From positions 11,635,461 through 11,699,460 of the forward strand of contig NC_135561.1 in the NCBI RefSeq assembly GCF_964340395.1: 64,000 nucleotides of DNA, given 5' to 3'. Of the stretch, positions 34,187 to 44,418 are shown piece after piece (positions within the stretch are counted from its first letter, which is position 1; each line of letters starts with the position of its first letter). The stretch is from Glandiceps talaboti. Lineage: Eukaryota; Hemichordata; Enteropneusta; Spengelidae. A model generated the notes under the pieces. It ran no database searches and had not been told where the DNA came from. It worked only from the letters and a program-made list of their open reading frames with translations. Position numbers and translations under genes: made by a program.

Positions 34187-37100
34187 TCAAAATGAGACTG
34201 TAACATTCAGTTGTTTATTTTGATTAATTCTTTCTAGTTCCAGGAATTTACTATTGAATGTAATGTGAGGATTTACTGTGTGTCTTTGGACCAACATGTT
34301 AACATGATTCATAAACTCAGAACTGACAAGAGGCAAGTTGTATTGGGCACTGTTGGCAGTAACTGAATTCAATGAATTCAAGATATAATCAATGTGACTG
34401 TACTGGTCATCAATGGACATTTCAGTATAGTCAGACAGGTCTGTAAAGGTAAACCCATCGATCTTATAAAGTAATAATGTGGATTCTAGATGTGGTAGGT
34501 TTTTACCAGTGTCTAAGTTAGAATCATACATAATATCCAACTTTACCTGTATTTTCTTCCTGCTATTAGTAACAGCATTCATAATCAACTCATGGGTCAT
34601 ATCTATTGCTGTACGACTAAATGTAGAAAGAGTTATACCAACATTCTCTGTTTGTACATTGGTGTTATTTAGAATGGATGCTATGGTACTTATTGATTTG
34701 GTTCCCTTGTCTATATTAATAATGGCAATCGGTTTAAAAATTGCAGCACAACAATTTAAAGCCTCTTCTTGTTTTTCACTACCACTTTCAAGTAACAAAT
34801 CGAATGATTGCTCAAAAACGATTGTTGACACATACTTAAAATCTCTTTCAATCACTTTAAACATTTGGACAACATCATCTCTAAGGAAACCTGCGATAAA
34901 GCGTAATGTCTGATATTCATACTGTAAAAGTTTCATTGCTTCAGAAAATTCTGTCTGATTGTTAAAATAGAGATGTGCAACATGCATGGCAGCAAAAAAT
35001 TCAAGAAATGTTTTATAACAAAATTCGTATGTGGGTTTTGTTATACCATTTGGTTGCCGAGTTTTTGTCAAAAAACCCAATTTTAACACAGTGTGATCTC
35101 TTGGAATTTCATCATCACTGAAGGACTTCTTGGACTTCTTGTCAATCAATTTCTTGTAAGATAATTCAGCCAGGAAAAGTAAATCTTCATGGTGGTTCAT
35201 GTTTTTTATATCAATATTTAGATTTTCATCTCCTAAAAACCTTTGTTTGATTAACTCAGCAATTTGAATGTACAGTTCAGTCATTGTATTTGGGAGTTTG
35301 TAATCCTGGTTTACCCAAATATCACAAAGAAGTAAAGTATTCAATGGACTCTGCATTAAATCTAAAAGTGTTGGTCGATTAGGTAAGCTGTCAAGTTGTT
35401 CAAAGAGCTTTTCAACTGATGTGTCTACATCTACACCTATAGCTTCAATATGTTTCCTAATAAACTCCTTTACTTTCTCTTCTGTGAAACCCTTGATTGA
35501 CAACTGTGTATCATAAATTTCTTTGGAGTTTTGATCTTGAATTTTATGAGATGTCACAATAACTACACTATCATACAACTCTCTGTGGCCCCACTTTATT
35601 ATGTCCCTAAAATACTCTGGTAAATCATCAGTATTTACCTCATCAAGGCCGTCAAAAATAAGACATATTTCAGATTCGTTGCTTTCGATGAATTCTTTTA
35701 AATCACATTTACTCTTGTCATCTATCTTATCACCGTACAGTAAATGACTGATAGCATCTATTAGGTCATGATTAGGATTGTCTAGGTGATATTTACAAAG
35801 TTCATCTAATTCTAAAAGAAATACAAATTTAAAATGTTGAATATATCCACTTGTACTTGTTGCCCAATCATAGGCTAATTGTTTACAAAAAGTAGATTTC
35901 CCATAACCAGGATCACCTTCGACTAAAATTCGACGTCTTCTCTTACTGTCATCATTCGCAGAGAAGATTTCATCTCGTGTGATTTGTACATTCTTACCAT
36001 CTCTGGTCTGTAGCTCTAATTCTGTATAGATGTCTTCAAGATTCAGAGCGTCAGATCCATCCCACCATGGCAACGGAATGATAGAAGCTAAATCATTTTC
36101 ATAATATCTTTTCAGTTGTTCCTGGCAATCAGAGATTGTACCTAGAAATGAAACAAATGGAACTGATATAACAAATTGTTGTCTTTGATTATAAAAAGAC
36201 ATTTTGTTGATACAAATTGAGACAATGTTTTCTAAAAAACAAATATTAAACCATATTTTAATGCTAAGACAAAAAGACGTATTTATCGACTCATTTAGTC
36301 TAAATAAGTTACTGTCACATAAGCATTCTTAATACTCTCTGTATTCATAGGAAAATGTAAACCATTAAACATTGCATAATTGATTGCTATGATCCATTTA
36401 ATAATTCAACTAAGTAAGAGAAAGAAGTGTAAGTAACTCAAAGGATGACCTTGACTGATGTAAATAGAGTGGTGGTTAATATTGTACCATAGGGAGGCCA
36501 GGAACCATGTTTAAATACAAGTAATCAAGAGAACAAACTTGAAATAGTCATACAAACATAGGGAGCAATCATTTTTTTACGGCGGGGGGGGGGGCACCTT
36601 AATTTGGGACGAAATCATGAACCACCCTGCTGTACTTAAATTTCCATACAACAAATGTAAGTGCATACAATAAACCATAAACAATGTCTATGAATATACA
36701 TTCAAATATAACATAAACTCTTTGTCTCTTGATACATCCCAAACATATGATATGGAGTCATAACATTGCACCTTTTATTTTGTTAGAAATGACTTCTCAA
36801 TATTGCATGTGTAGCTGTACACATAACACATAAGAAATGAACCCCCCTCCCCACACACGTATCTTGCACTTCTCCCCCCCCCCATACTCTTTCCAGTTCG
36901 CTCCCTACTTTGAAACTTGCTGAAACCCCTAGGTTTACAATTATATTAACTCAATTTCTAATACTGTACAATTAGCTGAATTAATCTATAATGGTAATAG
37001 TTCACTCAATCTAGGAGATATCCTCGAACTTTTGGTTACTAAACCATGAATATTTTGCATGTCCATGAACAGACAATCATACTTCTCATAGGGTTCCTGT

Positions 37101-37533
37101 CTAAAGAGCTTTATACAAGTGAAGCAATGGATTTGGGATAGCAATTTACCAGATACACTTAAAATTACTGTAAATGTAACAAGTAAAATTAACTATGCAG
37201 TGTGCTGTATTGTGCTTTGTGAATTTAGAGTGTCTTTTGCAAGCACAAGAAGAATATTTCTTGTCAACAGATGGGGGGGGGGCATTTTTTGTCGGGGGAT
37301 GGATTGTTTTGTGGATGAATCACAGGGGGGGGGGGGTCACTATTTTTAATTACAACACGAACTAGAAGTCATCGGCCCACCCCGGCCGTAAAAACTGATC
37401 GCTCCCCTACCTTTCATTGGTGTGTCTTGCTTTAGCCTTTTTGGACGTTTTGGGCTACTGCTAGAAGACGCACTTCGTCTCTTTTTTGAAGCATCTACGA
37501 AATAACGAATTGAGAGAAAAGAATGTTATATGC

Positions 37534-37613
<80 letters not shown>

Positions 37614-39004
37614 TTTGTATACTTACCATCAGTAGGCCTATCACAAAGGTTACTGTCACCTTCAGCCTCCTCATTCAATTCACGCCTAGATGTGATTGGT
37701 AGCTTTCTTTGGCTGCCGGTCAGTTTGTCTAAGTGATGCCGTAAACTGGTGGTTCCCTGGGGAACCTCATCAGTGTCCATCATCCATCGAGCCATCTCTC
37801 TATGTACAGCGCCCGAAGTCACTGAACTGCTAGCTGTCAGATCAGAAGTTATGACCTCATTTGACCCTAAATGTAAAAAAAAAAACACTTAAAATGTATT
37901 CAAAAACGAAGCCTCCTTACATACGGCGTAAGCTATAGTCAATTATTATCGTAATTTATATTACAACTTAAGAATGTTAAAAACTTCAAGTTTTCTACCC
38001 TGCGTTTAATCACAAGAATAATAGTATACTAGTCCTGCTTACATAACGGTACACGAGTCTATATTACTGACTTGACTCTAAACACCGTCATATACGTACA
38101 GTAGCATAGTGTTGGGTAAAGAAAGTAAAGTAAATATTAAGTGAAATGATATTACTGTTCAACAAAAGGCAGGAAAAACTGAATTCCGCTACAGCCGAAC
38201 TAATATAAAAACAAACATATTTAATTTCGTATAATTTCGTTTCTATCATGATGCTTGATGTAAGAATACAAATGTGCTGATAGCGTGACACGAATGTTGT
38301 ATTGTACAGACGAGGTCCTTGACAACCCTTTAGCGTGACGGCGCTTGGTGTTGCCATATATGGAAGCATTTTGATGCGCATTTACTAGTATGTTTTTTAC
38401 CTAGCAAAGTGGCATGATGTTTAATATTTAATTCATTGTGAAATTAGGTGATGTCTCTGATTTCGACTACCTACGCCATTGCAGTTTTATGGGGTTCCAC
38501 GTACACCATACCTAAAGGAATTCATTTTTTTATTATAAAATTATCGACTAAAATTACCATCTTATTTCAGCTGCTTTAGGGATCTAACATTGGTTTGTCG
38601 GGAATTTGCTGTTTCTTTTGAATTTTATCTTTGGAAATTGTATTTAGGAGCCCTTTGTTATGTTACGTACCTAGGTCTTGCTGTTGCTGACGGTGCCCTT
38701 CAGGTATCAAACACGAATCCTCCCCTCTCAGCTCCCTCTCACATTGTTCAACCTTTTCTATGAGATATGGTCTGCTGATTTTCCGGAGTAAATCCTTGAG
38801 AAAGTCAAGATTGTCTTTCGATATCACTGCTTTATCTTCTAACTTCATCAGAATGTCCATTGTGCATTTAACGCAATCTGCTTCCTTTCTTGTAAGTTGT
38901 TTATCTACTAATATATTCCTCAGGTCTCGAAAACCAAGTTCACCTAAATCATTGTCCAAGTCGTTGTACAAAATCCGCAGCGGGCAAATTATTTGTGACG
39001 CCAT
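34187..39004 (-). CDS. NLR2: DED-NACHT paralogue, truncated
   Basis: Four exons match NLR1 in length and phase: 39004-38671 (334 bases), 37866-37627 (240), 37494-37411 (84) and 36141-34187, ending in TGA, 870 codons in all. The ATG at 39002-39004 starts MASQIICPLRILYNDLDNDLG, aligned with the NLR1 start; an in-frame ATG eight codons upstream is less likely. The DED, linker, Walker A (GDPGYGKST), Walker B (LIFDGLDE) and sensor (VTSHK) are intact. NLR1 TGT-AGA is here TTT-TGA, a premature stop that removes the LRR-like tail. The exon 3 donor survives as GTAGGG although a transposon begins four bases into the intron. The gene may encode a short regulator-like DED-NACHT protein or be a young pseudogene; the sequence alone does not decide. 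Confidence 0.75.
36561..37406. mobile_element. TIR element next to the NLR2 exon 3 donor
   Basis: The left end GGGAGCAATCATTTTTTTAC plus GGC-G(n) is matched by the right end (C(n)GGCCGTAAAAACTGATCGCTCCC) as an inverted repeat of about 28 bases. The 846-base element is absent at the same site in NLR1 (around 21585). Its right end lies at intron position +5 of the exon 3 donor. Internal open frames are short and unrecognised, so it is probably non-autonomous. A TA or NTA target duplication is possible but not certain. Confidence 0.72.
37535..37611. repeat. (GA)n tract in NLR2 intron 2
   Basis: About 77 bases of GA (CT in the sense of the gene) in an intron of only 132 bases; shorter counterpart of 21719-21862. 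Confidence 0.93.
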
Positions 39005-40249
39005 TCTCGGTAGGTAGGCGGAACGCAACGGTCATGCAGTGTCAGTAGCTGTATCTGGTCTGGGCGGATTTACCACAATACCTCACCTTATCAAACACTT
39101 TGAGTATGGTACTTTAGACCTAATAAATACCGTACCATGGTGAGGACAATGTGTTGTTAATCTCCAAATTTTTTAGCGAATGTCTGACAATTGTTAATAT
39201 TAACATTAAGGTCAGGGACGGAGAAACTATGTACTGTATTGGTAGGCACGTACATATTGTAGAATTATACGAATATTTCGAATACTAAACGATCGTGTCT
39301 CACCAGCAATTCATTAAAAAAGTACTCCCGACTCTTTCATTAAATCATCATTCCAAAAAATTTTTATTGACTGGTAGAAATCAACCAACCTAAAAATACT
39401 GTAAGACTCCTGTCGCGCAATAATAATAGCTTTATTAGTGACCGACAATCTTCAAGGCACATATAAACGACCCATGGTATTATGATTTAACAAGAATATG
39501 TTGGTTGTCAGGGGCAACGTGGTAGTAATACACATGTACGCTTTAAATTCCACTCTTATTACACGTAACCTGGTTTTCCATTTTCGTAAATTAAATTAAA
39601 TTAAATTTGCAGTCAGTCTAGATCTTAGGGTACTTACTAAATAAACAAAACCATCGTCGCTATTGTATTTCAAAGTAGAAAAAACACAGTAGAGTTGTTT
39701 CATCAATTCAAATTTCCAGATAAAAAGTCAATTTTCATCCATATGGTCACTTTAAACACAACAAACACAAAATATGTCAAACTTTTAAATAGTTCCCTAT
39801 CATATTGAAACCAACAGTCCAATGATATAAATAAATATTAATAAATATTATTTCTCTCTAATAAAGAAAATATACAAAGTGAGCAAAATATTATGCATTA
39901 AATCTATGACATTCAGATTCATGGCGGCCATATTTACAGCCAAAAAAGGCAAGGCTTGCCAGAAGACTTATATGTAACAAAAACATGTAGAATCCGAATT
40001 GATTGATCATTGTGTATGTATGTATTGGTTGTTGTTTTACTTGATTGATAAGAGCACTGCTGAACACAGCGTGATTGTTATAGGGGAAATCTAAAAAGCT
40101 GAATGAATGTCAACAAAACTTTCGCTTCATTCACAATCCTGCTGTTTTTGTTCAGCAGTAACAGTGTTCTCGTCTGTCAGGCAAATAAAACATTGACCTA
40201 AACTTGTTAATGATCGATGTTGATCATTAAATATATATGCCCTGTACTA
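39005..40249. other. NLR2 upstream flank
   Basis: Homologous to the NLR1 upstream flank apart from the insertion at 39273-39500 and the missing 970 bases. No core promoter motif is obvious and no coding sequence is recognisable. Confidence 0.45.
39273..39500. mobile_element. Insertion specific to unit 2 upstream of NLR2
   Basis: Unit 1 reads ATGCGAATAGTTGTCAGGGG continuously, but unit 2 has about 225 extra bases between ATACGAATA and GTTGGTTGTCAGG. The inserted sequence contains TATTGACTGGTAGAAATCAA and on to CTAAAAATACTGTAA, also present at 44967-45011, so it is part of a dispersed repeat. Confidence 0.6.
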
Positions 40250-41465
40250 GCTGGTGAACTCTCCCTGTTTTAGCTGTATTAATGTATATGCCCTGTACAG
40301 TCTTCTGGTAAACTCTCCCTGTTTTAGCTGTATTAATGTATATGCCCTGTACAGTCTTCTGGTAAACTCTCCCTGTTTTAGCTGTATTAATGTATATGTT
40401 ATGTATAGTCATCTGGTGAACTCTCCTTGTTTTAGCTGTATTAATGTATATGTTATATAGTCTTCTGGTGAACTCTCCTTGTTTTAGCTGTATTATTGTA
40501 TATGTTATGTACAGTCTTCTCGTGAACTCTCCCTGTTTTAGCTGTATTAATGTATATGCCCTGTACAGTCTTCTGGTGAACTCTCTCTGTTTTAGCTGTA
40601 TTAATGTATATGTCATGTACAGTCTTCTGGTGAACTCTCCCTGTTTTAGCTGTATCAATGTATATGCCATGTACAGTCTTCTGGTGAACTCTCCCTGTTT
40701 TAGCTGTATTAATGTATATGCTATGTACAGTCTTCTGGTGAACTCTCCCTGTTTTAGCTGTATTAATGTATATGCTATGTACAGTCTTCTGGTGAACTCT
40801 CCCTGTTTTAGCTGTATTAATGTATATGCCATGTACAGTCTTCTGGTAAACTCTCCCTGTTTTAGCTGTATTAATGTATATGTTATGTATAGTCATCTGG
40901 TGAACTCTCCCTGTTTTAGCTGTAGTAATGTATATGTTATGTACAGTCTTCTGGTGAATTCTCCCTGTTTTAGCTGTATTAATGTATATGCCATGTACAG
41001 TCTTCTGGTAAACTCTCCCTGTTTTAGCTGTATTAATGTATATGTTATGTATAGTCATCTGGTGAACTCTCCTTGTTTTAGCTGTATTAATGTATATGTT
41101 ATACAGTCTTCTGGTGAACTCTCCCTGTTTTAGCTGTATTAATGTATATGCCCTGTACAGTCTTCTGGTGAACTCTCCCTGTTTTAGCTGTATTAATGTA
41201 TATGCCCTGTACAGTCTTCTGGTGAACTCTCCCTGTTTTAGCTGTATTAATGTATATGTTATGTACAGTCTTCTGGTGAATTCTCCCTGTTTTAGCTGTA
41301 GTAATGTATATGTTATGTACAGTCTTCTGGTGAACTCTCCCTGTTTTAGCTGTATTAATGTATATGTCATGTACAGTCTTCTGGTGAACTCTCCCTGTTT
41401 TAGCTGTATCAATGTATATGCCATGTACAGTCTTCTGGTGAACTCTCCCTATTTTAGCTGTATGA
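40250..41465. repeat. 54-bp minisatellite, about 22 copies (unit 2)
   Basis: Same unit as at 25175-26360 but with its own variants (GTATATGTTATGTATAGTCA and TCATCTGGTGAACTCTCCTT) and a few shortened units near 40444 and 41090 that shift the frame. The frame breaks argue against a conserved repeat protein. Confidence 0.93.
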
Positions 41466-41479
41466 TATATTTGTGAAAT

Positions 41480-42780
41480 ACATCCATTAAACATAAAATC
41501 CAAGAAACGTTCTTTATTTGCTATTATTCATTAATTATTGTCCGTTCCAAAAATACATCAAAATTTTACTAGTATGGCAATGCCGGCAATGCAATGGTGC
41601 AGGAGTATTTTATAATGGTATGGAGTACATTGAATTGATGGCCATGTGTAAACAATTGCAAATAGGTAAGAATTGAAATTTTGTTTGTCAACAATGTATA
41701 AATGTGTCCGGTGTTAGGATTTCATGATGTTACTGTGTACAGTCTTGATGTCCATGTGTAAACAATCATAAAATAGGTAAGAACTGAATTACTTCACAAT
41801 ACAAACTCAAATTTGATTGTACTCAGATTAGGGTAAACGTGGAAGATTCGCTTCAACTGATTCCGGCATAATCTGACATGCCAGGAAGCCGGAATTATTA
41901 ATTAGTTGAGCTGTTAATTGGAAACATAAAATCCTTCCCAAATTACTTTGTACCATAAATTCCTATTACATGTATCCTCTGGTGATAATATAATAATAAT
42001 AATAATAATATCTAAATATGACAGCTTGATTCTGTTTCATGAAAACTTAATCCTTGAAAATAATACATGAAAGATTGCATAAATACTAAAACAAAATATT
42101 TCCATATTTGGAAGATTAGGATCTATAAAGAATTGATAGATTTCATTATTCCAACTTTGTAGCTAGTATTCTACTAATATTTGCCATAGTCCAGTTATCA
42201 GACAAAAAACAAAAGATTATACAATTTGGCCACTAGGAGTGCTCTATTGGAGCAGCTTGACCCAAAGTGGGGGCGAGAATATTGGATCTCTTTAGACAGC
42301 GATATTCATTGCGAGGTTCAGGCCTATCAGGCTCCTAAACTGTGAGTGCATGGTAGCTCGTTTCTTGGGAAATTTTTTAGAACACATGGCTCAACGTTTT
42401 CTTCTGACTGTTATTTTTAAGTTATTCATATTGTTAAAGTATGATAAAATGAAAGTATGACACATATAGACACACATTCTTCTTTTTAGTATTTAGTTAA
42501 TCTTTTTCTTTATTTTGAACTAACCCATCTTTTTTAAGGTGTTATGATGAAAAACACAGACTGAAGTATGGACACCCTTAGTTACAAGTAGAAGATTACA
42601 GTGTTATTGAGATAGACATCATTCAGTGAATTTACTTTGGAAAAAAAAAATCACATCGCTGGATAATTTAAACACCGATTCTTCACATATATGTGAGAAT
42701 TTAGCAAAAAGTATGAAAAATAAAGCAGACACCTTTTTTTCAAAGAAATTGCAGGTAACGAAGAACAATGAAATGTAAAT
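41480..42780. other. Intergenic DNA after unit 2 minisatellite
   Basis: AT-rich sequence with two TTGATGTCCATGTGTAAAC-type modules near 41634 and 41742 and one GGCCACTAGGAGTGCTC block at 42225. Unit 2 homology ends near 42356. No coding sequence is seen. Confidence 0.45.
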
Positions 42781-42794
42781 TACCTTGTGTTTTT

Positions 42795-43075
42795 TAACCC
42801 CTCGTCTTGGTTACCCAGCCTCTCTGCTGGGGGTAAGAGGACGGGTAACTGAGACTATTTAACCCCTAGTCTTGGTTACCCAGCCTCTCTGCTGGGGGTA
42901 AGAGGCTGGGTAACTGAGACTATTTAACCCATAGTCTTGGTTACCCAGCCTCTCTGCTGGGGGTAAGAGGCTGGGTAATTGAGACTATTTAACACCTAGT
43001 CTTGGTTACCCAGACTCTCTGCTGGGGGTAAGAGACTGGGTAACTGAGATTATTTAACCCATAGTCTGTAAGGTA
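42795..43075. repeat. Four tandem hairpin units, about 66 bp each
   Basis: Each unit has the form AGTCTTGGTTACCCAGCCTC, a short CTCTGCTGGGGGTA loop region, then AGAGGCTGGGTAACTGAGACT. The two halves are reverse complements, so every unit can fold into a long stem. Variants such as CAGACTCT paired with AGAGACTGGG in the fourth unit keep the pairing. Confidence 0.85.
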
Positions 43076-43329
43076 CGACATGCTAGGGCGCCCTCACACA
43101 TCGGCAACCCCTTTCAGGAGAGAAGAGGCCGGTGAGGGCAGAGTGACACAACATATCTCACAGTCTATTTAACTCCTAACTGTTGTGTAAAAATTATACA
43201 TGTATATTAAAACATTTATTAACAATTTCAAAGTACATATAATTCCTTACGGTTAGCATTAATTTTCACGATTGTTTGTACATTTTTGGAACACACATAC
43301 ACATGTATGTATATAAAGCTTGTAATGTC

Positions 43330-43740
43330 TACAGTCAATTCACACTACTGATATGTACAACATGGAAAACACAATTGAAAGCCCAAAGTTGATTGGCAGA
43401 AACAGCAATATGGCAGGAACTCTCTGTTTTGTCACATAAGGTCAGAGAGAAAATCTAGATTTGATTGGCTGAAAACAGGCGCAAATCAAAGACTTTCTCT
43501 TGTTGTCAATAATGAAAGCCAAGTTTTAATTGCCTGAATATGAACAAATTGAAGACGCTCTTTGACTGTCACAAATGTTCAGAAAGAAAGGTGAAATTTG
43601 ATTGGCTGAAACAGAAATAAGACACCAGCAAGTTTGTTTTCTGACCTGATGCAGCAATGTGAGACAATTCTCTACTTGAAACATGCTCTATGATTGGTTT
43701 ACAGATTTACATACACTGTCAACCAATCAAACACATTCAT
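43330..43740. repeat. Diverged repeats with TTTGATTGGCTGAAA
   Basis: Similar blocks recur near 43390 (TTGATTGGCAGAAACAG), 43460 (TTTGATTGGCTGAAAACAG), 43530 (TTTTAATTGCCTGAA), 43598 (TTTGATTGGCTGAAACAG) and 43690 (ATGATTGG). They are either a decayed tandem repeat or a run of CCAAT-box-like sites, 0.7-1.1 kb past the VPS13B stop. Confidence 0.5.
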
Positions 43741-44159
43741 TCATCATAAATAAAAGCACTTAATTTGCAAGTTCGTATACAATATTTTTACACTGATATC
43801 ATTGAAACCAAATATGTGACCGAAATACACATAATTTTTTGAGGGGAAATGAGTTAACAAATAACCTAAGCAGAGTGTAATTTGCATATTCAGTATGACT
43901 TCACCAAAGGTGTTACCAACTTGATAAGGAAGACTTATAAATTAATTTGCATAATAAATAATAGAACATCTGTAAAAACATAATCTTATGAAAAATACTG
44001 GAATTTTACTAGTGTAATTTTAACCATGAGTTTGCCATGCATATTTCATATTTTCCATTCCCAATTTTCCGAAATATTGTATTATCTAACTGTCCCCCTC
44101 TACATACTACAACTGGAACACTTCCCAATAGCTCCCCCCCCCCCCCTTCCAGGGACTGC

Positions 44160-44410
44160 TTTCTCAAGCTAATCCCAAAATATTTCCCACCTCTTCCTGA
44201 AATATTTCTCATTTATTCCATTAATATTTCCACACTGATCCTGGAATATTTCCACAGCTCTTCCTGAAATATTTCCACACTATTCATGGAATATTCCCCA
44301 CCTCTTCCCAAAATATTTAAGCATCTATTCCTGGAATAAATCTTTAATATTGACCCTATCTATCCCTAAAATATTTCCCAATCACTTCCTGGAATATGTT
44401 TACATCTATT
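44160..44410. repeat. Degenerate tandem repeat CCTGGAATATTTCC
   Basis: A unit of about 28-32 bases around TTCCTGGAATATTTCCCA repeats seven or eight times just beyond the VPS13B stop, so it would be in its 3' UTR. A TTTATT at 44212 is a possible minus-strand poly(A) signal. Confidence 0.7.
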
Positions 44411-44418
44411 CCGATATC

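Larger units (their letters stand above)
28051..42356. repeat. Tandem segmental duplication, unit 2 (about 14.3 kb)
   Basis: Direct repeat of 13609-27670 with the same order of elements. Unit 2 has its own insertions at 29642-30138, 36561-37406 and about 39273-39500, and lacks the MITE at 21018-21449 and the unit 1 segment 23641-24627. The right edge is set by GAGTGCATGGTAGCT near 42340-42356. Confidence 0.85.

Noticed and set aside
37411-37494. Possible one-base deletion in NLR2 exon 3
   Set aside because: Recounting gave 84 bases, the same as NLR1; the frame is preserved.
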